Assembly: GCF_000376105.1 (NCBI RefSeq)
Contig: NZ_AQWM01000038.1
Span: 1-33,452, forward strand
Reading direction: 5' to 3'
DNA: 33,452 nucleotides
DNA from: Asticcacaulis benevestitus DSM 16100 = ATCC BAA-896
GTDB lineage: Bacteria; Pseudomonadota; Alphaproteobacteria; Caulobacterales; Caulobacteraceae
Of this stretch, positions 24,371-31,525 are shown one piece after another (position 1 is the stretch's first letter; each line of letters begins with the position of its first letter). Position numbers and translations under genes: made by a program. The notes beneath the pieces were generated by a model, which was given only the letters and a program-made list of their open reading frames with translations, was not told the origin of the DNA and did no database searches.

Positions 24371-25171
24371 TCAGGCGCTTTCGATGCGCTGCGCTTTGGG
24401 AATGAAGGGCTTCATCACCATGGTGACGATGCGCATGGCCACCACGGCGACGATACCGAAACCCGCCAGCCACACCATGACCGGTTCGTGTTCGCGGTGC
24501 AGATTGGCCATCAGAATCCAGAACAGAGCCCATATCAACGCTATGGCATAGACCGAACTGCAGATCACCCAGACCATGTATCCGCCAAAGGCGATCAGGA
24601 CCACGAGGAACAGCGCCGACACCCACAGCTCCGTCGGGTCGAGGCCGATGCCGGTGCCCAGCATGGCCGAGGTGAAGTTGACGAAGGCCGCGGCCGTCAG
24701 CCAGCCGGTCACCAGCGCCAGAGGGCTGTAGATAAAGAGCCGCTCGCGCCGGGTCAGACCGCCCAGCGCCTTGAGTTGCAACAGGCCGTTGATGCCAAAG
24801 AACAGGCCAATGACGATCAGCGCCACGCTGATCCAGTCGATATCCATCACCGGCACCCAGATCTGCCAGATGCAGTTGACCAGATAAACCCCGGCGATAT
24901 TCCAGCCCGTGGCCAGCAGCGCCGTGTCATGTCGCTGGCGCGGCAGCACCTGCCAGATGGCGGCGACCAGACTGTAAAAATAGATAAAGCCCCAGATGAT
25001 AAAGGCATATTTCCATGGCACCAGCGGGTGCCCCAGCACGGCCGAACGTATCTCTACCGCCTGGCCGATGCCGAGAAACTCGGTCAGCCGCGCCGTGGCA
25101 ATCTGGCCGATGGCCAGAGCCAGCAAGACGATAGCCTGAAAAAGCCTGTGATGGCGCCCCGCCTTTTCCAT
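24371..25171 (-). CDS. Trp-rich multi-pass membrane protein, TspO/MBR-like in pattern
   Basis: A 266-residue inner-membrane protein with about eight hydrophobic helices. HPLVPWKYAFIIWGFIYFYS followed by LVAAIWQ and CIWQIWVPVMDIDWISVALI resembles the Pro/Trp-rich helices of TspO-related proteins, but the protein is about 100 residues longer than a standard 160-residue TspO, so the match is partial. Ligand and role are unknown. It lies 8 nt after the PhnA-like gene on the same strand, so the two form an operon. It converges on the catalase gene and its terminator. Confidence 0.6.
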   Translation of the reverse strand: MEKAGRHHRLFQAIVLLALAIGQIATARLTEFLGIGQAVEIRSAVLGHPLVPWKYAFIIWGFIYFYSLVAAIWQVLPRQRHDTALLATGWNIAGVYLVNCIWQIWVPVMDIDWISVALIVIGLFFGINGLLQLKALGGLTRRERLFIYSPLALVTGWLTAAAFVNFTSAMLGTGIGLDPTELWVSALFLVVLIAFGGYMVWVICSSVYAIALIWALFWILMANLHREHEPVMVWLAGFGIVAVVAMRIVTMVMKPFIPKAQRIESA

Positions 25172-25179
25172 GAGGTTCT

Positions 25180-25413
25180 TTAAGCCTTTTTGACAAATTC
25201 CGTACGCAGCACCAGCCCCTTGACCTTGTCCGCGTTACACTCGATTTCATCCTCATCATAGGTCAGGCGGATGTTCTTGATCAGGGTGCCACGCTTGAGG
25301 GTCACGCCGCCGCTGCCCTTGACCTTAAGATCCTTGATCAGGGTGACGCTGTCGCCGTCATGCAGTTGCGTTCCGTTGGAGTCCTTGACTACCAGTTCGT
25401 CTTCGTCGGCCAT
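25180..25413 (-). CDS. yjdM: PhnA-type (YjdM-like) small protein without the N-terminal zinc ribbon
   Basis: A 77-residue protein matching the C-terminal domain of PhnA/YjdM proteins: VVKDSNGTQLHDGDSVTLIKDLKVKG, then LKRGTLIKNIRLTYDEDEIEC and VLRTEFVKK. The full-length family has an extra N-terminal zinc ribbon, which is missing here. Despite the old name, alkylphosphonate utilisation is not established for this family. The ATG at 25413 is preceded by a moderate GAGA site. The gene is the first of a two-gene operon with the TspO-like protein. An inverted repeat lies just upstream (25421-25459). Confidence 0.85.
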   Translation of the reverse strand: MADEDELVVKDSNGTQLHDGDSVTLIKDLKVKGSGGVTLKRGTLIKNIRLTYDEDEIECNADKVKGLVLRTEFVKKA

Positions 25414-25420
25414 AATATCT

Positions 25421-25459
25421 CTCGCATAAGGCTAAGACTTTCGCCCTACCCTATGCGAG
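25421..25459. promoter_or_regulatory. Inverted repeat upstream of the PhnA-like gene
   Basis: CTCGCATA (25421-25428) is repeated inverted as TATGCGAG (25452-25459). The left arm ends 8 bp from the PhnA-like start codon. It may be an operator or a 5'-leader hairpin; no regulator is suggested. Confidence 0.35.
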
Positions 25460-25474
25460 GCCTTACGACAATCG

Positions 25475-25942
25475 TTAATCTTTACAATAGCCTTCATTGG
25501 CGGCCACGACGAGGCAATCCTTCTTCTCCGCCAGCCATTTCATACCCGTGGCCTGACCATCGCCTTTGTGAATGACCAGCGGCGCCGCATCGCGCACAAT
25601 ATGAATGCCGTCGCCTTCCAGCGTGCCCGTGAAGGTGCGCGGACCGTCGAGATTGGTAATGATCACCTCATAGGCGCCGCCCGCCGGGGTCACGGTCAGG
25701 GACGTGCCTTCTGGCCCCGTCCACTTGCCGACATAGCCGGTGGCATCGACGCTGGCCATGGCGCCGGCCACGGCTTGCGATGCGGCTTCGGCGGCGGTGA
25801 TCGACATGGCAGCCGATTCGGAGGCTTGCGAGGCGGCTACCTGCTCTTCGCTTGGCTTCGGCGAACAGGCGCTGACCGCCAAAACGGCTGCCAGAGCTGT
25901 CGTCACGCTGGCCATAGCCGCCATTTTACCAAGGTTTTTCAT
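25475..25942 (-). CDS. Small hypothetical lipoprotein
   Basis: A 155-residue protein with a lipoprotein signal (lipobox VSAC, Cys26). A low-complexity linker rich in A, S, E and Q follows (residues 27-66), then a small beta-rich domain: YVGKWTGPEGTSLTVTPAGG, GPRTFTGTLEGDGIHIVRD, with two cysteines near the end (KKDCLVVAANEGYCKD). This resembles periplasmic lipocalin-like domains that bind small ligands, but no family is certain. It is anchored to the inner or outer membrane. Start ATG at 25942 has no strong ribosome-binding site but the signal peptide supports it. Confidence 0.75.
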   Translation of the reverse strand: MKNLGKMAAMASVTTALAAVLAVSACSPKPSEEQVAASQASESAAMSITAAEAASQAVAGAMASVDATGYVGKWTGPEGTSLTVTPAGGAYEVIITNLDGPRTFTGTLEGDGIHIVRDAAPLVIHKGDGQATGMKWLAEKKDCLVVAANEGYCKD

Positions 25943-26111
25943 CGTATCTATCTCCGCTTGCAGGGCATTTGAGCCTCAGCTTTAGTGAGACCAATCTTAT
26001 AAAGATATGCCCTACGCAGGTCGTATTTGTAAATTGCTCATCATGGCATGGTCGCAACTTGCCAAGCCTATGGCACGGGCTTAGACACCTGATCTGTTCG
26101 AGGAAAACGCT

Positions 26112-26546
26112 ATGTCCGTTACCATCCGTCACATCGCCCACGCCTCCCATGATTACGCCATGGCGGTCAATCTGCGCCGCGCCGTTTTACGCACGCCCCT
26201 GGGGCTCGATTTCACCTCGGCGCAACTGGCGGCCGAAACGACCGACACGCATCTGGCCGCCTTCGAGGGTGAAGACCTTGTCGCCACCGTGGTGTTGTCG
26301 CCCTATGACGATACGACGCTGAAACTGCGCCAGATGGCGGTCGATGACAGCCAGCGAGGCGCCGGTATCGGCCGGCACCTGCTCGCCGCCGCCGAAGCCT
26401 TTGCCAAGACGCAAGGCAAGACGCGGATCATCTTGGCGGCACGCGTCACGGCGCAGGCTTTCTATACCGCAAACGGCTATGTGGCCGAGGGCGAGGTTTT
26501 CGAGGAGGTGACGATCCCGCATATCACCATGTGCAAGACTCTTTGA
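26112..26546 (+). CDS. GNAT-family acetyltransferase
   Basis: A 144-residue GNAT, ElaA-like in outline. Motif A is LRQMAVDDSQRGAGIGRHLL with the acetyl-CoA loop QRGAGIG, and motif B is ARVTAQAFYTANGYVAEGE with the conserved FY-x-x-x-GY. AVNLRRAVLRTPLGLDF in the N-terminal part is typical of proteins that acetylate small molecules. GAGG lies about 8 nt upstream of the ATG. It is followed by tRNA-Leu on the same strand. The substrate is unknown. Confidence 0.88.
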   Translation: MSVTIRHIAHASHDYAMAVNLRRAVLRTPLGLDFTSAQLAAETTDTHLAAFEGEDLVATVVLSPYDDTTLKLRQMAVDDSQRGAGIGRHLLAAAEAFAKTQGKTRIILAARVTAQAFYTANGYVAEGEVFEEVTIPHITMCKTL

Positions 26547-26612
26547 TGTCTGAAGGCGGTTTTCGGGCTTGCACCCATGCGCGAAAGCCATTATCAGACC
26601 TCCTTCCTGCAG

Positions 26613-26697
26613 GCCCCTGTGGTGGAATTGGTAGACGCGCCGGATTCAAAATCCGGTTCCGCGAGGAGTGTCGGTTCGAGTCCGACCGGGGGCACCA
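26613..26697 (+). tRNA. tRNA-Leu, anticodon CAA
   Basis: The 85-nt gene folds as a class-II tRNA. The acceptor stem GCCCCTG pairs with CGGGGGC, followed by A and an encoded CCA (26695-26697). The anticodon stem CCGGA/TCCGG encloses the loop TTCAAAA with CAA. A long variable arm follows, and the T-loop GGTTCGAGTCC is standard. Its 3' end is the probable attachment site of the island that follows. Confidence 0.96.
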
Positions 26698-26811
26698 AGG
26701 CTACGTCCGCATCAGTGCGTTGATGATTGAAAATCCCTTTATAATATGGTAGTTTAGAGACTTGATTGTCCCTAATTGTCTTTCCTTGTTCGTATGTATC
26801 CGGTCTATTTT

Positions 26812-26880
26812 GGGGTCACTCACGGGGGCACTTCTCGCCGTCGCTTTAAAATGACCCCTGATTCTGGGGTTACTGACCCC
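26812..26880. repeat. Four GGGGTCA/TGACCCC-type sites in front of the integrase
   Basis: GGGGTCA (26812-26818), TGACCCC (26852-26858), GGGGTTA (26866-26872) and TGACCCC (26874-26880) form inverted pairs, one of them with a 1-nt spacer. They lie between the tRNA and the integrase start, where arm-type integrase sites or an excisionase operator would be expected. Confidence 0.5.
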
Positions 26881-26899
26881 AACCCCATGAGGTTTCGTA

Positions 26900-28090
26900 A
26901 TGGCTTTATCCGATACGGCTATTCGTAACGCCAAACCGAGGGACAAGCAGTACAAGCTCTACGACGAAAAGGGTCTGTTCATGATCCTGTCGCCGGCCGG
27001 TGGAAAATGGTGGCGTTTCAAATACACCCTCAACGGTAAAGAGCAGCAGCTGACCGTCGGCGTCTATCCCGACGTCGGCCTGAAAGAGGCAAGGTTAAAA
27101 CGCGATGAAGCACGGAAGCTTCTGGCAGCAGGGATAGATCCTGGGGCGGATAAGAAGCGCAAGGCGGTAGCTGCGACGATGGCGGCCGAGAACACGTTCA
27201 AGGCGGTGGCAGAGGAGTTTATCACCAAGCGGGAGCGTGAGGGCTTGGCAGAGGTGACCATTGGCAAAGCCAAATGGCTGCTATCGCTACTTGAGCCGTC
27301 GATTGGCCGACAACCGATATCTGACATTGAGCCGTATGAACTGCTGGCAGCTCTAAAAGAGGTTGAGGCGCGCGGCACCCATGAGACAGCTAAACGCATG
27401 AGGGCATTTGCGGCTCGTGTGTTCAGGTATGCGATCATCACTGGCCGGGCACGCCACAATCCTGCAGCTGACCTCGGCGAGGCCCTAATATCCCCTAAAG
27501 TGACACACCATGCCGCCATCATAGAACCCAAGGCCGTGGGGGCACTGCTAAGAGCCATCGATGGCTACGAAGGCAACACCACAACCAAATTGGCTCTAAG
27601 ACTGGCTCCGCACGTGTTTGTCCGACCAGGCGAGCTTCGTCACGCTGAGTGGTCTGAGATAGACTTTGATGCCGCAGTATGGCGGATTCCGCCGGCAAAG
27701 ATGAAGATGCGACAGGAACATGCCGTGCCGCTGTCCCGTCAAGCGATTGCAATTTTGAAGGAAGGCGAAGCTGTGCGCGGACATAGCAAGTATGTCTTCC
27801 CTGCCCTTCGCACTTGGTTGCGGCCCATGTCCGAGAACACGCTCAATGCCGCTTTGAGGCGCTTGGGCTACAGTTCCGACGAAATGACATCGCATGGTTT
27901 CAGAAGCACCGCCAGTACGCTGCTGAACGAATCAGGGAAATGGGCGCCCGATGCGATCGAGCGTGCTCTCGCTCATAAGGATGGCGATAATGTCCGAGCC
28001 GCATATCACCGGGGCACACACTGGGACGAGCGCGTCAAGATGGCTCAGTGGTGGTCAGACTATCTGGATGAGTTGCGCCACAAATTTTAG
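26900..28090 (+). CDS. P4-type tyrosine integrase
   Basis: A site-specific recombinase of 396 residues. The N-terminal DUF4102 arm-binding domain (MALSDTAIRNAKPRDKQYKL) and the LTVGVYPDVGLKEARLKRDE segment identify the P4-like class. The catalytic residues are Arg242 in RPGELR, Lys in the beta-hairpin PPAKMKMR, His332 and Arg335 in SHGFRSTAS, His359 in ALAHK and Tyr369 in AAYHRG. All are present, so the enzyme looks intact. It lies beside tRNA-Leu(CAA), which it most likely uses as attachment site. The ribosome-binding site is weak (GAGG 9 nt upstream). Confidence 0.95.
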   Translation: MALSDTAIRNAKPRDKQYKLYDEKGLFMILSPAGGKWWRFKYTLNGKEQQLTVGVYPDVGLKEARLKRDEARKLLAAGIDPGADKKRKAVAATMAAENTFKAVAEEFITKREREGLAEVTIGKAKWLLSLLEPSIGRQPISDIEPYELLAALKEVEARGTHETAKRMRAFAARVFRYAIITGRARHNPAADLGEALISPKVTHHAAIIEPKAVGALLRAIDGYEGNTTTKLALRLAPHVFVRPGELRHAEWSEIDFDAAVWRIPPAKMKMRQEHAVPLSRQAIAILKEGEAVRGHSKYVFPALRTWLRPMSENTLNAALRRLGYSSDEMTSHGFRSTASTLLNESGKWAPDAIERALAHKDGDNVRAAYHRGTHWDERVKMAQWWSDYLDELRHKF

Positions 28091-28207
28091 ATTTTTAACG
28101 GTGCCGATCGTCGCGGAGGCATTGGCCAACAAAGCCATGGAAGGCTATGTTGGCAGCCAAAGCAAACGTCGTAAGATGCGCAGTTTTCAATCGACCTAAA
28201 GAGGTAC

Positions 28208-28405
28208 TTATTCATCAAGTGAAGGTTTAGTCTGTGCGCCTCGGCTGAGGTATGCCTGATGTAGAAGTGACGCAAATCGATCCCAGCGCGCACTGCCAGC
28301 CTTAGACTTCTCCACAAAGCGTCCCCCGACCCTAATCAGGCCGAACCCGACAGTTCTTTCATCGGGGAGTATAGCTGACTCTTCAGCTTTTTTTGGCTGG
28401 GGCAC
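28208..28405 (-). CDS. Small protein coupled to the 2TM-GAF-like sensor
   Basis: A 65-residue, basic, unrecognised protein (includes RTVGFGLIRVGGRFVEKSK and WDRFASLLHQAYLSRGAQ). The start proposed is a GTG at 28405, because GAGGAG lies 8 nt upstream; the frame stays open to an ATG at 28420. The start lies inside the 3' end of the sensor gene, overlapping it by about 23 nt, so translation is probably coupled. No membrane segment is present. It may be a partner of the sensor. The overlap and ribosome-binding site are the main support for it being real. Confidence 0.5.
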   Translation of the reverse strand: MPQPKKAEESAILPDERTVGFGLIRVGGRFVEKSKAGSARWDRFASLLHQAYLSRGAQTKPSLDE

Positions 28406-29594
28406 CTGGCTTCTCCTCAATGTCCACGTTCAAAGATAACACGACTTCAAATGCTTTTAACACATTGTACACGTGCGAGGCAAAGTGTTGCATTACGCTC
28501 ACCTCAGGATTGTTATCACCAACGTCGTTAAAAAATCGTGGCTGGCTATGGTCTACACAAATTAAACCTTTGTAAGCGCCATCGGCAGTCAAAAGCTCCG
28601 TGTAAGGTGTCTTAGTCTTTATGTACCTAGAGGGCAACGGGCCCTTGATCGGGGTGACTATGCTAGACCGGTAGAAGTGGTCGTCGGTATCGTTGGGATG
28701 CGAGTACACGTCATTGATGTTTTTAGATAATTGCTCACGGTCTGGCACCACGAAAAAGGGCCTAGACCCCGTTTCCTCGTAAAAAAGCTTTCTATAGCAG
28801 TAGTGGGACTTCACAAGACATCCTCTACGTTGAGTGCGGTCAATATTGCGGTCGTGATCTAAGCGCAACTGCGCGTTTCGGCCAACCCGAACAATCGGGG
28901 TATAAATGGGCCTTGCGGCGGATCCGGCGAACACTTTGATGTTAACAGCCACGGTGTCGTACTGGCTGACCCCTTTGATTTCATTTATGATTTCGACAGC
29001 AATCAAGCACACCTTTTCAAGGTGGGCGCCCAGCTCTTTCGTCAATGCTTCAGCATTGGTTTTACCTAGTAGAAGCAGTTCACGCTTTTCCTCTTCAGAT
29101 ATTGCCTTTTTTATGGTCTGACTCGTGCGGTCTGAAACATTCATGAGGTAGGCATCAAATTCGGATCGTAGTCGTTCAAGGGTCTTGAACCGTTCGGCCA
29201 CCTTGGCCTCAACGGATTTTTTTTGCGCCAGAACACGTTCAAGCTCATCGACTCTATTTTGAAGATCGACCATTTTCGAGCGACGCCAAGTCGAAACAAT
29301 GTCTTGGCATATGATGTATATCGACATGCAAAAGGCGCCGACGATTAGCCAATCAGCAATTCGGGTCAGTCGATCGATTGCTGCGGCGGCGGTTGCAGGC
29401 TGATCCGCTACGGCCATATATATGCCAATGCTGCCGCTGACCACCGTGAACAAATAACCTAGGGCGCGTTCAAGGAAAGGCCCTAAGGCGTTTCGGAAGT
29501 TGCCGGCTATTTCAAAGGATTTTTCGATACGTGAAGTTGCGCGACCGTCAGGAGATTGATCACGGTGTTCCGTTAAAGTCTTAGTGCCCGCCAT
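28383..29594 (-). CDS. Two-helix membrane protein with coiled coil and GAF-like cytoplasmic domain
   Basis: A 403-residue protein. Two membrane helices lie near the N-terminus (residues 44-63, LGYLFTVVSGSIGIYMAVA, and 81-100, DWLIVGAFCMSIYIICQDIV). A coiled coil follows at about 107-150. The C-terminal domain (about 205-385) has the GAF-like order: YRSSIVTPIKGPLP, then YKGLICVDHSQPRFF and VMQHFASHVYNVLKAFE. No kinase, nuclease or cyclase domain is attached. I know no close family. As island cargo next to an integrase, it may sense a small ligand or a membrane state; a defence role is possible but not shown. The ribosome-binding site GGGGG is 4 nt before the ATG. Confidence 0.8.
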   Translation of the reverse strand: MAGTKTLTEHRDQSPDGRATSRIEKSFEIAGNFRNALGPFLERALGYLFTVVSGSIGIYMAVADQPATAAAAIDRLTRIADWLIVGAFCMSIYIICQDIVSTWRRSKMVDLQNRVDELERVLAQKKSVEAKVAERFKTLERLRSEFDAYLMNVSDRTSQTIKKAISEEEKRELLLLGKTNAEALTKELGAHLEKVCLIAVEIINEIKGVSQYDTVAVNIKVFAGSAARPIYTPIVRVGRNAQLRLDHDRNIDRTQRRGCLVKSHYCYRKLFYEETGSRPFFVVPDREQLSKNINDVYSHPNDTDDHFYRSSIVTPIKGPLPSRYIKTKTPYTELLTADGAYKGLICVDHSQPRFFNDVGDNNPEVSVMQHFASHVYNVLKAFEVVLSLNVDIEEKPGAPAKKS

Positions 29595-29800
29595 TTTTCC
29601 CCCGTGATTGAATCAATGTTAATGATTTCTTCACGAAACTGTCAAGCAGTCAACCTCTGGTATTTGGTTTCGAATTTTACCTTGTCCGGACTTAGTGCCC
29701 CCTTATCACCAACAACCTTCCCGGCACGCTGTACCGGATAGATGCCCTTGCCCTAGCCCTCTTGTCAGCATAGGTTGAGCGAACAACTAAAGGGGGAATC

Positions 29801-30160
29801 ATGAAACGCATCATCACCGCCGCGCTCGTAGGAGCCCTGCTCGCCTCCGCGCCGGCCTACGCTGGCTCCCAAAAGGAACTGGCTCAATCCGCTCTGATCG
29901 AGGTCGGCAACGATAAGCTGACTGTGCTGGGTATCATGAAAGACCCCGGCAATCGCGAACTGAACGGCAATCAAGAGGCTTGGCAATATTGCGCGCGCTC
30001 AGGAGCGATCAACAAGTTCGTCGTGGTCTATTTCAAAGACGGCAAGGTCGAGAAGATGGCCACCTATACGAAGAAGTGGCTCGGCGGGTGCGGTGGCCAG
30101 TATAAACCCGTGAAGTGGGACGCGCCGGTCGATCCACGTGAAGGCCTAAGAGGGCAATGA
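29801..30160 (+). CDS. Small exported protein with SmpA/BLIP-like pattern
   Basis: A 119-residue protein with a Sec signal peptide (cleavage near AYA-GSQ). The domain LTVLGIMKDPGNRELNGNQE followed by AWQYCARSGA and FVVVYFKDGKVEKMATYTK resembles the SmpA/OmlA (BamE-like) or BLIP-like fold, in which a G-x-P and an E-x-W-x-Y segment alternate. The two cysteines (AWQYC and GGCGG) may form a disulphide. The function is unknown. AAGGGGG lies 4-5 nt upstream of the ATG. Its stop overlaps the next start (ATGA). Confidence 0.78.
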   Translation: MKRIITAALVGALLASAPAYAGSQKELAQSALIEVGNDKLTVLGIMKDPGNRELNGNQEAWQYCARSGAINKFVVVYFKDGKVEKMATYTKKWLGGCGGQYKPVKWDAPVDPREGLRGQ

Positions 30161-30333
30161 GACACCTCCAAGCCGACGAGGCGTTTAAGCTCCGCTTCCG
30201 TGCCGAGGCTATGGAAGCCGCTGCTCGTGCCGCTGATGTAAACGGCGACGCTGAGAAGCTTGCAGAAAAACTGCGCAAGGCCGCAGCGGATCTTAAGCGC
30301 CAGGCATTCAGGATTGAGGAAACGGGGCGGTGA
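30157..30333 (+). CDS. Short helical ORF coupled to the exported protein
   Basis: A 58-residue open frame starting at the ATG that overlaps the previous stop (ATGA), with AGAGGGC just upstream. It encodes an alanine- and lysine-rich helix: MRHLQADEAFKLRFRAEAME, then DVNGDAEKLAEKLRKAAADL and QAFRIEETGR. Codon use is GC-rich at third positions. No signal or membrane segment is present. The function is unknown. Confidence 0.55.
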   Translation: MRHLQADEAFKLRFRAEAMEAAARAADVNGDAEKLAEKLRKAAADLKRQAFRIEETGR

Positions 30334-30344
30334 ATATGCGCCCG

Positions 30345-30878
30345 TCAGGCCATCGCTGCAGCTTTGTGCAAATCAATAAACAGAACCGGCGTCGCTAAAG
30401 CTTTATTCTCAGGCGTATCGATCAGCGTGAAACCGCACTTCTGATAAAACGTCACTGATTTCTGCTTTGAATCTACCATAATAAAACGACAGCCTATCGT
30501 CGGGCATATTACCTCTTTGGCTCTACCCACCGCAAAGTCGATAAGGCCCTCCCCCAAGCCTCTCCCTCGAAATTTTTGGTCGGTTAGCAATCGAGCTATT
30601 TTGATTGCCGGAAAATGGGGATATCGAAAATTTACCCCACCATCCGGCATCAACTGCGGATCAGACTTAACCTCGCTACATACGAGAGTTATATACGAGG
30701 CAATGTTGCCAGTGGATTCATGGATGGCGACATAGGTTCGAGACAAGCTTTCCCGCTCAAAGCGCTTCGCATCTTTTTTCAAGAATTGAGACAGGGGAGC
30801 AAAATCAGCATCACCGCTGGATATCTTCGTTTTGTCGTCAGCTTGCAGCGGACGCAAACCGAAAGTATCCTCAGGCAT
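30345..30878 (-). CDS. GNAT acetyltransferase, probable toxin of a toxin-antitoxin-like module
   Basis: A 177-residue GNAT that resembles TacT/AtaT-type toxins, which acetylate the amino group of charged tRNA. The N-terminal part fits that group: SGDADFAPLSQFLKKDAKRF, then RTYVAIHESTGNIASYITL. Motif A is IKIARLLTDQKFRGRGLGEG (residues 92-111) with the loop QKFRGRGLG, and the SVTFYQKCGF segment carries Tyr145 at the position of the catalytic tyrosine in TacT. The gene follows the small upstream ORF by 1 nt (TAG-C-ATG), so expression is coupled. The usual antitoxin class (DUF1778 or RHH) is absent; the upstream ORF is a different sequence. Confidence 0.82.
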   Translation of the reverse strand: MPEDTFGLRPLQADDKTKISSGDADFAPLSQFLKKDAKRFERESLSRTYVAIHESTGNIASYITLVCSEVKSDPQLMPDGGVNFRYPHFPAIKIARLLTDQKFRGRGLGEGLIDFAVGRAKEVICPTIGCRFIMVDSKQKSVTFYQKCGFTLIDTPENKALATPVLFIDLHKAAAMA

Positions 30879-30879
30879 G

Positions 30880-31068
30880 CTATTTCTTGGGCTTCGTTTT
30901 CAATTGAACGTAACCCGTATGCTTGTACTCTTTGGCCATCTCGACGCCACGCTTCACGGATTCTATGGCCGCACTTTTAGGGCGCCCGTAGGTTACCTGG
31001 TCTTGAAACTTTCTGGCATCGGAGCCCGTTAGGGTGACTCCGCCAAAAGCGGATGATATAATAGCCAT
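30880..31068 (-). CDS. Small basic protein, candidate antitoxin of the GNAT module
   Basis: A 62-residue basic protein: MAIISSAFGGVTLTGSDARK, then FQDQVTYGRPKSAAIESVKR and a lysine-rich tail (LKTKPKK). The ATG at 31068 is chosen because AAGGAGGG lies 6-7 nt upstream; the frame continues to 31113 without support. It is not a recognisable ribbon-helix-helix or HTH, although its middle is a helix. It precedes the GNAT by 1 nt. An upstream palindrome and an SOS box imply tight regulation. The antitoxin role is inferred from gene order only. Confidence 0.68.
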   Translation of the reverse strand: MAIISSAFGGVTLTGSDARKFQDQVTYGRPKSAAIESVKRGVEMAKEYKHTGYVQLKTKPKK

Positions 31069-31131
31069 TGCGAACCCTCCTTTCGGGTCATAAGCTGATG
31101 CGCATTCTTCCAATGAAGAGGCTACACCTGA

Positions 31132-31154
31132 AGTGTCAATTTAAAATTGACACT
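31132..31154. promoter_or_regulatory. 23-bp perfect odd palindrome upstream of the GNAT module
   Basis: AGTGTCAATTT (31132-31142) is repeated inverted as AAATTGACACT (31144-31154) around a single A. Each arm contains TTGACA or its complement, a possible -35 element. It lies 64-86 bp upstream of the small ORF start, so it is a likely operator of the module. Half of it recurs at 31357-31369 (GTGTCAATTTAAA). Confidence 0.7.
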
Positions 31155-31193
31155 CATTTATCGCATGCTAAGAGAAATCTTACAACGAATTTT

Positions 31194-31208
31194 GTTCTCC
31201 ATTTGTTC
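31194..31208 (-). promoter_or_regulatory. SOS (LexA) box upstream of the GNAT module
   Basis: GTTC-TCCATTT-GTTC is an exact match to the alphaproteobacterial LexA motif GTTC-N7-GTTC. It lies 126-140 bp upstream of the start at 31068. Leftward, TTGATT near 31221 could be a -35. The distance is larger than for most SOS promoters. DNA-damage control is an inference. Confidence 0.6.
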
Positions 31209-31413
31209 GATTTGGTAATCAATATCTTCTCTACTTTTAGGATTAAATCCTATTCGTGAGCACGTAACGGGAACGTCGTTTTTAATAAAAGCGGGGGAGC
31301 GGAGCGTGACTAACCGGGCCGCCACGGTGCTACACATCGCCCTGAGCGCTTATAGGTGTCAATTTAAAGCGCCGAACTCAACACTTAAATAATGGCATTT
31401 CCGCCATACCTCC

Positions 31414-31440
31414 AAGCCACCCTCACCGGTGGCTTTTCTA
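31414..31440 (+). terminator. Hairpin with T-rich tail
   Basis: AAGCCACC (31414-31421) pairs with GGTGGCTT (31428-31435) around CTCACC and is followed by TTCTAT. It resembles an intrinsic terminator for a rightward transcript, but no gene on that strand ends just upstream. It may end an unrecognised RNA or be part of a leader for the Myb-like genes. Confidence 0.5.
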
Positions 31441-31525
31441 TGCCCGACGCCCGCTCGGCATTGTCAATCTTCGGGACTCGGCTTTCAATACCTTAGTTGG
31501 GGGCAATCCAGACTGAGGATTTGCC

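Larger units (their letters stand above)
31069..31525. other. 457-bp regulatory region between the GNAT module and the Myb-like pair
   Basis: No convincing gene. It holds the 23-bp palindrome, the SOS box, a second copy of GTGTCAATTTAAA (31357-31369) and a terminator-like hairpin near the right end, all listed separately. It must contain promoters for the leftward GNAT module and for the rightward Myb-like genes. Confidence 0.55.

Noticed and set aside
26823-26831. CGGGGGCAC copy as possible attR of the island
   Set aside because: Only 9 bases match the tRNA 3' end, and the spot lies between the tRNA and the integrase, so it cannot be the far end.
28091-28207. Coding-like stretch after the integrase (plus strand, to 28199)
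   Set aside because: The frame has no start of its own; upstream it runs antiphase through the integrase gene. Perhaps a remnant, but unsupported.
29684-29702. TGTCCGG-AC-TTAG next to GCCCCC, resembling the end of the IS3 element at 33178
   Set aside because: Only about 11-13 bases match and the flanking order is different. Too weak to call a solo IS end without alignment to the full element.
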